Assembly (NCBI RefSeq): GCF_020740795.1
Contig: NC_067287.1
Location: 15,143,501 to 15,207,500, forward strand
DNA: 64,000 bases
Reading direction: 5' to 3'
DNA from: Apus apus
Lineage: Eukaryota; Chordata; Aves; Apodiformes; Apodidae
The notes beneath the pieces are model-generated. The model was given only the letters and a program-made list of their open reading frames with translations, ran no database searches and had not been told where the DNA came from. Below are positions 41,301 to 51,800 of the stretch, in pieces (positions within the stretch are counted from its first letter, which is position 1; every line of letters starts with the position of its first letter). Both the position numbers and the translations under genes were made by a program.

Positions 41301-44300
41301 TACAAGGAACCATCTCTTTGGACTCCACAAAGGAGTTTTACTGATAGCTACTGCACTAAGCAGGAAGACACCTGAATGCAGAATATCAAGCTTCCCTTTT
41401 GAGATTAATCACAATGGAGGACCAGTCATTTGACAAAAATGCCTACCCGGAAGATTTACATCCATTTTCTCTACAGATGTTACACAGTCTGGGCTTACCT
41501 TCCATTGAATACTTGAAGAAAAGGTTGTTAACATTGGTCACTGTTTCCCCATCATCCTCTTGACATCTGAGGGTATGGATTCTTTTAATTAAGTCTGTGA
41601 TAACTTCATTGACTCCTTCGGAGTAAATTGCCACATCTTTGGGTTTCAGAATTTTTTGCCTCAGCACGCTTCTCATTTTTAGCCATTGTTCCCCCTCCCT
41701 AGAAGAAATTATTGATAATGTCTGTAACACAGTTCCCCTTAACAATCATTAGCTGGGAAAGAGCTCCACAATGAAATTGTTTATGACTTCTCATCTCAAA
41801 TGAAAGCAAGTGGTGACATGAAAATTATTCAAATGTGTGTTTGGTATCATGTTCCTATGTTTGTATTCTGTGTCTATTGCACATCCTTATTAAATTTTAG
41901 TGTTGCAACACATATGTACATCTGTAAGTCAGACTATGGTCTGAGTGACAGAACTTGTCCACCCTGTGTTCTCAGTTTGACAAGTGTCTCTATATTAGCA
42001 TTTTAGCAGTAGCCAACACATGAAACTTGCAAAATTTTCTTATTAAAATTACTTAAAATAAATATTTGAATGGATAGTCTGCCAAACTTTTTTTAACTAG
42101 AATCAGTGGTTATTTACGAAAGGTGTCACATCCAGATCTGACAAATCAATTATTCAAGCTAGTACCATAAAAGCAATCACTGATACATCACTTCCACTTC
42201 CACCCTAATTCTTAAACTTAAAGGCCTGGGATAGCAGACCTTGCTATGGAGAAACTTTACGGGTAGATTCTCCTTTAGCTGGACTGTGTATTGCAATCTT
42301 TGTGCTGAAGCCTAAAAATCTGAATTGTAGCACCTGTCTGCTTCATATGAGTAGAGTACTTGGGAGCAGTGCTTTCAGGGGTACCTTTCAACTACTTATG
42401 AAGACAGGTCTTTTATGAGTTTACCTTAAATTACTATCAAAGTACTTCCCACTGAACTATTTTAACTGAAGCAATGCTGCTGCAAGGTACAGAAACTTAC
42501 TGGCCAGCAAAATAATTTAATCTCTTTAACAGACATTTTCTGACTATTTCTTGATTTAAGATCTCATTTCACAAAATACCAAGGAACTATTAGTTTGCAG
42601 CTGAAGATTTGAGTCTGCAGTGCAATACATAATGTATTTGACCATGAAAGAAACAGACTGTCCATGACTTAGGAAGTTAGTTTCTCTCCTAAATAAACAT
42701 ACCGTGTCAGTGGGGACTGTGAGTAGTTCCCAGTGGCAATTCACCACACCCACATGCACTGCCAGCTTATGCAAGCTTTAAAGACAGAGAAATTCTAGAA
42801 TCAGCCACATGCAAAAATATCTGGACGGAGATGCACTGCCATGTGAATTTACCACACGGTGACTTCTCTGCATTTATCCAATGAGGAGGCACTTTGGTGA
42901 ACAACAAAGCTAAAATCAACCTGAGCCAACAAGTCCACACAGCACACTGACAACTGGATCCAACACAGGGATCTGAAGCAATAAAACCACATGTGCCCAG
43001 TGCTGTGCCAAAGTCAGTAAGCCCAATTCTGCAATACCGCTTCCAGGTAAGGGAGTCAGCTCAGACCTCTCTAGTTCACACACATTCCCCAAGCATGTTT
43101 TTATGCAAGGTAGTTTACTCCACTTTCAAACTATGGTTCATTACCATCCTTTTGAAAATTTACAGCAGAACAGACAATTAATCATAAATTCTTATCCTCT
43201 TCCCCCCACTAGGCAAACAAATCTCCTCACACAGAAAAGCCCGAATTCTTAGATGACCTGTATAGTCCTTCAGAAAATCACGGCACTTTAACAAGAAAAA
43301 TGAAGGAGTAACAGCACTTACGCAGAAATAAGTCCTGTGGCTCTGCCTCTTAAGTCTCTGTATTCCTGCCAGGATTCCATGTTAGCTCTTTGTGGTGTTC
43401 TACCCTCTGCCCGGAGAACTTGAGCAACCATATCTCGATCTGCAATGGATACAACAAACTGGGGACCAAAGTGAGACTTGAAGATCTTTCCATATTCCTG
43501 AGTGTGCTTTTGCTACAGTATCACCAAAAAAAGAGAAACAGAAGTAAAATGTTACTAAAGAAAAATAGCAAAAGGAATAGGAGAATTTGTGATACAGTGA
43601 ATCGATCTATCATATCTCAAACTTGCTCCCCAGCTTTCCAGTCAAGGAATGGTTAGAAACATCGGGAGAAAGTTATCTATGCATTACTGCAAAATATTCA
43701 CAAGGCAAACAAAGGGGTCACACTGCTCATGATCTCCAACTGAAAAGACCCAAAGCTCTAAGGCTCAAAGCGTGAGTGAAACCAAATCCTGAGAAGATGG
43801 AAGGAGCTGGGGCATTTTAAAACACAACTCTTAGATCAAACAGGTTAGAAAGAAATTATGAAAAAACCTGAAGAGGTAATTAGGGTGAAATGAACAATAT
43901 AGTACAAAGATATAATTATTTACTTCTAATATATTTTATAAATAAGACTTACTCTACAGTTTTATTATTTACAAAAAAATACTTGTAAGTTTCCCGCGTG
44001 TAACCGAGGATGATGATAGCACAGCAGCCCAGCAAGAATCTGTGTTTTGAGGCAGCTTCATCACGACATCTGTTAATTTTGCAAAAGGAAGGAAAAGTTG
44101 AGGGCCTGTTCCTGCAATGAGGTTTATTTAGTGGCTGATCCACAAGTTGTAGGATTCAAATTGGAGGCAAGCAACACGCAATTAAGAAAAAGGATTGGAC
44201 AACATTAAATTAGGTATTAAAAAAACCCCAGAGTTTTCCAGTAAGATTGTGCTCTGTACCATGAAATCTTAGTGATTATTTCAAACCAATTTCATTCTGA

Positions 44301-47300
44301 TGCGGTCATGATACGAAACACCCAACTCCCACAAATTCACTTGGAGTAGAGGTGCCTCATCATTTTGGGTGGAAAAAAACTGCAAAAGAAGTATTAAAGA
44401 GATATTAGCAGGACTTTCGGTTTAAGAAAGCTTTACATTTTAAAGCCTTTATTTCAGGTTATAGAAGGAGGAAAAGTTAAACTGAGAAAAGTTTAACTTT
44501 GACACATTACCTGCACATCATCCAAAGATGTCTGCTTGCAGAGTTACATTGATTATAAATCAAAGATGTTAAGACACAGCCACACTAGTCAAAGACTAGT
44601 GTTGACCCAAGATTAACTTACGATAAATATTTTTTTAATCAGTCTTGGTTACAGAGATGAATTGTTTAATTGCCAACAATAAGTTTAAGACACATGAATC
44701 ACTCTTCAGCACATGGTATCAAGTGCTTATTAAAAATGTAACTCTTTTTGCCTGATTTCCAAATGAAGCAAGAGTTGTGCAATTGTGGTCTCTGCCAGGC
44801 TCCTCTTAGCTAGTTTTGGAACGTGATGGCCAATTTCAGTCTAGTCTAGTCTAACGGACACTTAAATGTCTCCTACAACTATACTCTTACCATTTTCAAA
44901 AATCAGCATCTGGGTTCAAATGAGACAAACATATTTGTCACCCTGATGAAGGAAATGCTATAGTAGGAATTCAGCTGTTGTCATTTCTGCTTGGTCTGCT
45001 GCTAATCAAACACCACATGCAGACCAATTTATAAACAAACACTCCCAGAACCCAAAGTATCTCTTACCCCAGAAATATTTTAGGGAGAATCGAGACCACG
45101 AGTCTTTAAGAAAAGCAAGAGTTGGGAGAGAAGAGCTGCAAGAAAAAGGCAGAGGTCTGAGAGGAATACAGGTCACCAGCCACTGAAAAACTGGTTCCAG
45201 TTCCACTATTTGTGGAGCAGCTTCCTTTTTCCACTGATGGTGAGGCTTACACAGGAGGATAAACGTCAACAGAAAATAAATGAAGTGTCAAGCCATTCAA
45301 TCAAACAAATTAAATATTAATTTTAAACCAGAAGCAGACAAGGACAAGGTATTTGGACTTCACTTGCTTTCGGCAGAATGGTGTTCAGTGCATCCACCTC
45401 CCATTTAAAGAAATGTCCAGAATTTCTCTTCCATGTTTTCTATCACAACACGGGGTTTCTCTCTCTACTTGCAAACCTTAAAAATATTACACTTTCATGA
45501 CTCACATACCACTCTCACACTAAACATTCTTTTACACATCATAAATCCAAGCTGCCAACCCCCCAAGTCCTCCCCCCTCAGCTTTCTTTTCTTTATACTT
45601 GCATAGCACTGACAAAAGAGATATAGCCCCATCAAATTAAAAATACTTTCTCTTTGTCATAACTGTTGTAGGCATTACTGCTTTGGCCAGGACTAACTGG
45701 AATCATGTTACTGAGAACAGAACCTCCTTTGTGAAAAAGTGCTCGGCTTCCCCACCCCTTCTGCATATAGTGCACGAGTGTTTGTGTGCGCCCAGGGACA
45801 TCGTTTCAGTGGCTGTGCTGGTTACCAAAAGGTTTCAGATTAATTCATTCCTGATGTTCACTGTATTGTTAAATTTAACAGACTGTTATTAATCCAGTTA
45901 ATGCCTGTTTGCACCCGGTGTGTATGCAAACAGGGCATCCATGATTTGTAAAGTGATTTTTAAGGCTCTAAACAGAATAAAACCCAGTATCATATTGCAA
46001 CTCCTCCTTATCCTTCCTCCCGCTCTCCTTTCTATGAATAACATTCCTTAATGTATAAAATTTCAAATCAGCCAGTGGCAGTGAAAAGCATATAGTATTC
46101 CTTTTAATATTTGAATAATTTTCACTGTTTTGACAGTGAAAGTACCACGAAAGTTTTAATTCAGTGGTAGCATTTTTTTTATTTAATGATACTACATTAG
46201 GCAGCTCTCAAATTCTGTGCACCACCCCAGAGGTAGAGGAAAAAAAGAAACACAACACAACGAAAAAGCTTTAGCAATCATAAAGTTTCGATTGCATGTG
46301 TCTTGGTTAACAAGCAATGAAGTTGAGCAACTCAGCAGCAGCAGCAATGTAGTTTGGCTGCCAGCAAACAGGATAGACCAAGGAGCCTAACACCTCTTTT
46401 TAGCAATGTCAATGGTAAATACCACAAAGTCAGACATGGAGATTTTTTGGTTAAGTTTTTCCTGCGCTTCTTTCTGGTGTTTTTAAGCCTTTAATAAATC
46501 CTAACTTTCAAGTTTTGATCCTCAGACCATCTAGTTTTGTCCTGTTCTGTTCCGTTTCCCTTTTCTGATTTTTTCACCCCTCTCTTAAGTTATTATATTT
46601 GTTTTTTCCCCAGTGATTTTCTCTCCCTAGACCTCTGGGAAGGTGCACTAGGAAAAGCAGAACAATAAATGCCACATCTGAGGTAGTCCCACCGAGATCT
46701 GTAGTGCCAGTGGAAAGTGCTGCAGATCCACATCTTAAAGAGGGTGAAAGCCAGAGTTTTAGTCCCTCAAAAACAAGTGCTCCCTTTGGAATCACTTGGA
46801 CCCCGTGGGGAAGGGCCCCCAGGAGATGCGCTGACTTTTTAGGAATGAAACGCACATGTTTGGCCAAGCAACCAAAAAAAAGTCAGCTTTGGATAGAGGC
46901 AGCCTGACGGCAAGACAGCTGCCCATGCCAGCATCCCAGAAAGGCCGCGCAGAGAGGAGGATACTGGCTCACCCCATTCCTGCTGTCCCCAGTCACCCAC
47001 CTCCGCCGGGTGGGACTGAGGGCGGGGACCTGCCTGTGGCCCCCACGGCAGGGGAGGTGCCCGGACCCACGGAGCACAGTTCTCCACCCACACATGGGAT
47101 GTGTCTTCCCGTCTCCCAGCCCCACTCCCGAGCTGCCTCGGGCCAGGTGACAGGAGCCGCTCTCCGCCCTCCCGCCGCCACCAGGCCCCGCTTCCCGCCT
47201 TCCCGCCCCCGCGGGGCCGCAGGGGAGGGGGCTGCGGGGCCCCCGGGAGGGCAGCGCCCGCAGCTCCCGGGGCCCCCCGCTCCCCAGCCCCCCGGGATGG

Positions 47301-48363
47301 TTTCGAACCGCCCGCTGCGGGCAGGGGCGGCAGCCGTGGGCCGGCCGGCGCTGACGGCAGCGGGGCCAGGCGCATCTACCGCCCCCTCAGGGGACCTATA
47401 TATGCGAAGCGTTTTTATGTAAAGGGGAGGCCAGGGTAGAAGTGAGGGCTGGAGAGACAAAATGGTCTCTGGCCTCAGCAGAAGGGGCGCCGGGCTGAGC
47501 TGAGGGGAGCGGCGGGAGCCTGAGCCGCAAGCCGGGGCACGACCGAGGCGGCAGCGGCCGGGAACGGCCCCGGGTGCCGGCACAGCCGCACCTTCGGGGG
47601 AGAGACCACGTTTCCCAGCTCTGCCCGCCAAAAATACGTCTCCGCAAGCGTGTGAAACGACCTGGCTTAACAGTTTAAAATACGCATCCAGATGGCAAGA
47701 GGGAGAGCTCAGGGACAGGGGCTGCCAGCCGCCCCGGGGCAGGGCGAGGGGGAACCCGGGAGCAGGGGCTCGGCACGGCTCGCAGGGCTCGTTCTCGGGG
47801 GATCCTCACCGAAACAAAAGTGGTAAAACGTCCCAGCGCTGCGGGAGAGGGAGACGGGACGGGAAGATCCTCTGGAGCCCCGGCTCTTCCCCAGCAGCGG
47901 GAAGGCGGCGGTGCCCGCTGCGGTGCTGGTAGCACGGGCTGAGCGATGTTTGGTGAGGGGGAAAGAAAGGCTTAAGTCATAATCCCGGCGTGAACAAAGT
48001 ATTAGATAGCCGAGTAAGCTGTACCTGGATTTCATGAATGCGGCCGAAGCCGTCCTTCCAGAAGAACTCGTAGAGATTGTAGAGGGTGTTGGGTCCCGGC
48101 ATTTCTTGCAGGCTCTTCACCCTGCCAAGCTGCAGCGGGGTGGGCTGCGGCAGCTCCCCTGCCCGCCCCGGCTCCGCCACCATCTCCTCGCCTTTGTTCT
48201 CTGCCGCCGCCGGCGAGTTGTTCTGCACCTCCAGAGACGGGCTGCTGGAAAGTTTGGGCAGCTGGTGAAACCTGCTGACCAAAACTGCCTGGTAAAAGTA
48301 AGTCCTCTCGGATTCAAGCGTCTGCTTGCATTTCATTGTCAAAACTCTCGTGAAGAAAGACAT
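29237..48363 (-). CDS. CYP27C1: CYP27C1, complete nine-exon cytochrome P450
   Basis: This entry covers the whole coding span. The exons 48363-48025, 43512-43322, 41698-41499, 38904-38695, 36969-36806, 33480-33314, 32518-32440, 31553-31350 and 29353-29237 total 1671 nt (556 residues). They join in frame with GT-AG introns throughout. CYP27C1 is a mitochondrial, adrenodoxin-dependent P450 that 3,4-desaturates all-trans retinoids (vitamin A1 to A2) in fish, amphibians and human skin. Visible hallmarks are the I-helix AGVDTTS (364-370), the K-helix ExxR (Glu421-Arg424), PERW (475-478) and the heme-ligand loop [10 protein letters not shown] with Cys502. The first 75 or so residues are not alignable to human and probably hold the mitochondrial presequence. 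An in-frame TAA at 48411-48409 supports the Met at 48363 as the first start. No frameshift or stop was seen, so the gene looks functional. Confidence 0.95.
29354..31349 (-). other. CYP27C1: CYP27C1 intron 8
   Basis: This intron of about 2.0 kb is AT-rich. I saw no repeats of recognised type and no other gene in it. Confidence 0.85.
31350..31553 (-). CDS. CYP27C1: CYP27C1 exon 8 (heme-binding loop)
   Basis: This exon is 204 nt. It encodes [40 protein letters not shown] and [12 protein letters not shown]. The invariant Cys502 in [10 protein letters not shown] is the heme-iron ligand. The acceptor is CCTCAG and the donor GTTAGA at 31349, phase 0. Confidence 0.96.
32440..32518 (-). CDS. CYP27C1: CYP27C1 exon 7
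   Basis: This small exon of 79 nt encodes [20 protein letters not shown] followed by YLIPKG, the beta-1 sheet region after the K-helix. It has acceptor TCTAG and a GTAGGT donor at 32439, phase 0. It was identified from its peptide because the frame is too short to stand out otherwise. Confidence 0.93.
33314..33480 (-). CDS. CYP27C1: CYP27C1 exon 6 (I- to K-helix)
   Basis: This exon is 167 nt. It encodes [20 protein letters not shown] through [10 protein letters not shown] plus two bases of the Arg codon. It carries the end of the I-helix motif and the K-helix ExxR (LKETLR), the conserved charge pair that stabilises the heme pocket. The acceptor is CCTTAG and the donor GTAAGT at 33313. Confidence 0.94.
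36806..36969 (-). CDS. CYP27C1: CYP27C1 exon 5 (start of I-helix)
   Basis: This exon is 164 nt. It encodes [18 protein letters not shown] through [12 protein letters not shown]. The last residues begin the I-helix oxygen-activation motif AGVDTTS, which is completed by exon 6. The acceptor is CAAAG and the donor GTAAGC at 36805, phase 0. Confidence 0.94.
36970..38694 (-). other. CYP27C1: CYP27C1 intron 4
   Basis: This intron is about 1.7 kb. It contains a short CAA-repeat and A-rich run (37563-37605). No other gene was recognised. Confidence 0.85.
38695..38904 (-). CDS. CYP27C1: CYP27C1 exon 4
   Basis: This exon is 210 nt. It encodes [19 protein letters not shown] through [16 protein letters not shown], covering the E-G helices. 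Its acceptor is TGCAG, and the donor GTAAGA at 38694 splits a Ser codon (A/GT). Confidence 0.94.
38905..41498 (-). other. CYP27C1: CYP27C1 intron 3
   Basis: This intron is about 2.6 kb. It contains a small cluster of tandem duplications (39543-39626) and a GT run (39633-39648). Otherwise it is unremarkable AT-rich sequence. Confidence 0.85.
39543..39648. repeat. Tandem duplications and (GT)n run
   Basis: Two copies of a 23-bp unit beginning TTTTATATCTATTTACATTT (39543 and 39566) are followed by two copies of ATATTAAAATATAG (39597 and 39613, period 16). A GT microsatellite of about eight units then follows. All lie in CYP27C1 intron 3. Confidence 0.88.
41499..41698 (-). CDS. CYP27C1: CYP27C1 exon 3
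   Basis: This exon is 200 nt. It completes the split Ala codon and continues [19 protein letters not shown] through to FFKYSMEG. The W-x-x-x-R of the C-helix (WLKMR), which contacts the heme propionate in P450s, is present. The acceptor TCTAG lies at 41700-41699 and the donor GTAAGC at 41498, within a Gly codon. Confidence 0.94.
41699..43321 (-). other. CYP27C1: CYP27C1 intron 2
   Basis: This intron is about 1.6 kb, with GTAAGT donor and TCTAG acceptor. Nothing else was recognised in it. Confidence 0.85.
43322..43512 (-). CDS. CYP27C1: CYP27C1 exon 2
   Basis: This exon is 191 nt, residues 114 to part of 177, beginning [16 protein letters not shown] and including [15 protein letters not shown]. 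The acceptor is CTGTAG, and the donor GTAAGT at 43321 splits an Ala codon (GC/G). It corresponds to the A-helix/beta-1 region and B-C region of the P450 fold. Confidence 0.93.
44582..44602. repeat. Perfect 9-bp inverted repeat, 3-base loop
   Basis: ACACTAGTC (44582-44590) and GACTAGTGT (44594-44602) are exact reverse complements around AAA. They could form a small hairpin in CYP27C1 intron 1. No function is assigned. Confidence 0.88.
46880..48330. promoter_or_regulatory. CYP27C1: CpG island over CYP27C1 exon 1 and intron 1
   Basis: This stretch is strongly GC- and CpG-rich, unlike its AT-rich surroundings. It covers most of exon 1 and about 1.1 kb of intron 1, so the island lies mostly downstream of the start codon. 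It contains GC boxes and a TATA-like element at 47397-47403. CpG islands usually mark promoters. The sequence just upstream of the start codon (48364-48600) is comparatively AT-rich, and I found no clear core promoter there. Confidence 0.7.
47379..47403 (+). promoter_or_regulatory. GC box plus TATA-like element, candidate antisense promoter
   Basis: On the plus strand a CCGCCCC GC box (47379-47385) and a CCCTCAGGGG AP-2-type site are followed within about 12 bp by CTATATATG, with TATATAT at 47397-47403. That spacing resembles a core promoter firing rightward, antisense to CYP27C1 exon 1. The TATA core is nearly palindromic, so the minus strand cannot be excluded. This is a motif-only inference. 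Confidence 0.3.
48025..48363 (-). CDS. CYP27C1: CYP27C1 exon 1 (presequence and N-terminus)
   Basis: This exon encodes residues 1-113, from [13 protein letters not shown] to GFGRIHEIQ, with donor GTAC at 48024, phase 0. The conserved part begins at [18 protein letters not shown]. Before that is a low-complexity Ser/Pro/Ala/Glu segment. The extreme N-terminus has several Arg/Lys residues (R6, K11, K13) consistent with mitochondrial import, but two Glu residues (17, 19) make it a weak presequence by eye. The Kozak context is moderate (G at -3, T at +4). The second Met (residue 10) is an alternative start. Confidence 0.9.
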
Positions 48364-50697
48364 GTCTCTTAATTTCAGAAAGGTCCACTTTGCTCCTTCA
48401 GCTGCTTTTTATTTGGTTGCTCTTTCTTCACTGCCTGCTTTAACTTGTACAAGCAGCACTTCTCCAAACTCTTACTGCATGAGCATCAGTTTACACAGAC
48501 CATTATTTAACGCTCCCTCCCCTAGGGCTGGAAAAGGGGGGTGGGTCTGGGATGAGACTTGAATAGAACGAACCTATTATTTTGTATAATTCAAATCAGA
48601 TAAATGTATCCATTTAAGCATGAAGCCAAAGTTTAGGTTTCCCCTTCTCTCCCCCATTTGGGGATTTGGCAAAAAAGCTAACAGAGGGATTATCCTATGT
48701 TTCTCCTTCATGAAAAAGGTAAGCTTAGGGAATTATTTTTCTATGGCATTAAATCACTTCAATGTGCTAGAAAATACTGTACTTTCTGCCAGAAGGTCTC
48801 TTAGTAACATAAGGTCTCTCATCCTGTAGCATAAATGGAAAACATTTCTGCATCCACATACAAATAGCAGTGGTTTTACACAGTAACCTTACCAACAGTT
48901 CCTGTAAATTACAATATCCAGGGATGTTATTTGTTTTGCAGAATGATTCATCTTTGGACAGGATATACTCCATAAGCAGCTTGTGTCAACTTTTGTAGAA
49001 AATAACCAGTATCCTATAACTGCATAGTGTTCAACTGTAGTTTTTCCTCAGTTCCACTACATAGATCTATAACCACACAGAGAACTTGAGCTCCAACCTG
49101 TGTTATCAGTTTGTTTTGCCCAATTTAAAAAGCATTTATGCTGTCTTCATACCTGTTTCTGTACAGCTCTGAAGGTGGTAATAATAATCCATAAAATGTT
49201 GAATAGTACCAGAAATTATGTGGAAGAGACGACCTTGGTTTTAACTGAATTGGCAGCTCAGGTAAAACTTGAGGACAGAGGAATGTCTCAAGGAAGATCC
49301 ACATTTTTTAAGTAAAAAGCTGCTGGAAAAGAAACTCTAGTGAGCTTCCGAGTTATTTGCCTTTGTTTTTCCTTCTGTTTATTTTTCTACATTTATATTT
49401 TTGAGCCTGCAATACAATGAGGATTTGTGTACATGCTTAATTTTACCACTGAAATAAATCTTCAGTTAGAAGTTAGACACATGGATCCATCTTTTTGTGT
49501 ACAGAAGTAAATAATACAGGAAAAAAAAAAAGGTGGATGATAGTCTTAAAATCTATAAAGTACATACAGTATCTTTAAAATAGGCTAAATTATACTTCAA
49601 ATGGTCCAGAGAACAGCAACAACAGAAAAAACAGATATTTTTAAAAAATAACATAAGGAGGAGGCTGAGAGAATTATTTCCTCTGGGAAAGATGACTACC
49701 AGGGGCTTGACAACAGCCTACAGATATGTACATCTTTTGTTAAAAAAAGATGCATGTCAGAGAGAGAAGACAGAAAATAATGGCCTGAGTTTGCAGCTAC
49801 AGATTCCTTGGTTAGATTTTCAGTTAGCCTTGCTACCTCAGATATTTTTGGGGTATCTCAGACACCCAAAGTATGTTGGGAAGTTATATAATTGCTGTCA
49901 CTGGATTTTGCAAGAACAGGTTTGAGAAACATCTGTCAGGCATATCTCGGTCTAGGTTAACTCTGGAGTTTGCCTTTTTCTCCTACATTTCTACATGGCG
50001 TAGCTACGTTATTTCTTCGATACTTATCTAAAGATGCTTTGAGAGACATATTTACTCAGAAAACAAATACCTATGGGGAAAAAAATTAAAATCAGCTGGT
50101 GAGTGTGAGATTCAGGAAAAGTTTATCATCATAAGTAAATGAACAGCTAATTCCATATCTCACTTAGGGACAGTGGAGGACAAGAACAAGGAGTATCTCC
50201 CAGAGCAAGTAGATGCAGTATGTCTGCACAGGGATTTAAAACCAGAACATTTGTTTATTTAACAGGAAAGATCTAGAACATGCAAAGAACAATCTAAACT
50301 ATCTAAATTATCTGCAGTATCTAAATTATATTTGCCATGTTCTATGACAATAACAAAAAAAATTTAAAGGTATTGAACAACAAATGTCCCTAGATTGTCA
50401 GTCAAAAAACACAATGGAAAGAATAGAAATACACTTTGTAATGAAGACCTTAGCTATACTCTTTAAAGGTTATATCAGCATTAAAAAAATAACCTTGATC
50501 TCAGTAGTAATATGTTGAAAAACTTTTTTTTTTTTTTTTCAAATGTATGCAGTAGTTCTTCAGCTTTAAAAATCATATTCCTATTGTTATTTCTAGATTG
50601 ATGAAGGGAATATATATACACCCTTTCTAAAACCTGCTGCTGAAAGCTTTCAATACAGTAGGGGTTTTTCTATTCTTTTAAAATAATACACCTTTAA
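48364..50697. other. CYP27C1 5' flank
   Basis: This stretch includes the CYP27C1 5'UTR of unknown length and upstream sequence. An in-frame TAA lies at 48411-48409. No TATA box at a convincing distance and no other gene was recognised. Confidence 0.55.
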
Positions 50698-50912
50698 GAT
50701 AAAATCATAGAATGGTTTTGGTTGAAAAACACCTTTAGGATAATCAAATCTAACCATTAACCCAGTACCTCCAGGTTCACTGCTAAGCCATGTCCCTTAG
50801 CACCACATCTATATGTCTCTTAGATACCTCCATGGATGGTGACTGCACCACTTCCCTGGGTAGCCTGTTCTAGTGCCTGACTAACACTTTCAGTGAAGAA
50901 ATTTGATCATGT
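50698..50912 (-). mobile_element. CR1 LINE fragment, older copy
   Basis: The plus strand starts AAAATCATAGAATGGTTTTGG, the reverse complement of the CR1 3' end, and runs to CACTTTCAGTGAAGAAATTT. At about 215 bp, it contains the CCATGGATGGTGACTGCACC block also seen in the 12144 and 20023 copies, but it is more diverged. It is 5'-truncated and on the minus strand. Confidence 0.9.
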
Positions 50913-51656
50913 AAAGCATCTGCTTCCATTAATATGCTAGTGATACAAACTGAGATATGTTATGCTGTAAAGCCTATAGTTTTGCAACTGGCAGTAGCTT
51001 TCTCTGGTACACTTTGCAGTGAATTCCATATTTGGACATTCATTTTTTTCCTACCGTTACCCCTTTTTGAAGAAAATAATTGTAAGAGAGAGCATTTCTA
51101 GCCAAGCTACTTGAAAAAGGGTTTCAGAAGTTTCATCTTCTAAGTACTTCACCAGAAGAGTACCCATTTTCCCTCAGAGGAATTTCCAAAGGTGGCAGCA
51201 GTCCCAGCATAGGAACTGTGTTGTATAACCCCACTTCTACTCAGTCTTCTACTTACTGTTAGATTTTTGTTTGTTTCTTCACACTAAAATGGTCTGAAAC
51301 ACAAATCCCATTTAAAACAAACAGGTAAACACTCAGAGAACATGCAATTTCAGTAAAAGAGGGAGCTGAAGACAGCACTAATCATCCATATGCCATTCTC
51401 TTCAGAAGACACCAAGCCGTGCAACTTGTGTACAATGTGCAAGGCAGCAATACACGACAGAGTGCTGTATTATGGGTTCAGTAATACCAAGCAAAGAAGT
51501 CTTGTCTTTAATTGCAGCCAGGGCAGCTATGCTTCTTCACAGCCGTAGTGTCCCTGGAGGATTATTCATTTCTACCTTGCCAAGCTGTTACTTTGCTCAA
51601 ATAGTTACTTTCTTCACTAACGAATCCTCCAACGTATTGGCTACCTGGGTACATTT

Positions 51657-51800
51657 ATATATTTTAGAATGGTTTGGGTTGGAAGGGACCTTAAAGATCC
51701 CCTTGATCCAACCCCCCTGCATGGACAAGGACACCTCCCTCTAGACCAGGTTGCTCAGAGCCCCATCCAACCTGGCCTTAAAAACTTCCATGGATAGGGC
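51657..51800 (-). mobile_element. CR1 LINE 3'-end fragment
   Basis: This is a minus-strand copy of about 140 bp beginning at ATTTTAGAATGGTTTGGGTT and ending after CCATCCAACCTGGCCTTAAA. It is closely similar to the 8526-8715 copy, so both may belong to the same subfamily. Confidence 0.9.

Larger units (their letters stand above)
43513..48024 (-). other. CYP27C1: CYP27C1 intron 1
   Basis: This intron is about 4.5 kb and has two compositions. The 3' part (43513 to about 46880) is ordinary AT-rich sequence with a 9-bp inverted repeat at 44582-44602. The 5' part (about 46880-48024) is a CpG island with long overlapping ORFs on both strands. I attribute those ORFs to GC composition and do not call them genes. 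Confidence 0.85.

Noticed and set aside
46839-47647. Long Pro/Gly/Ala-rich frames on both strands (178-212 codons)
   Set aside because: All lie in the CYP27C1 intron-1 CpG island, overlap each other in several frames and lack any family signature. Composition explains them.
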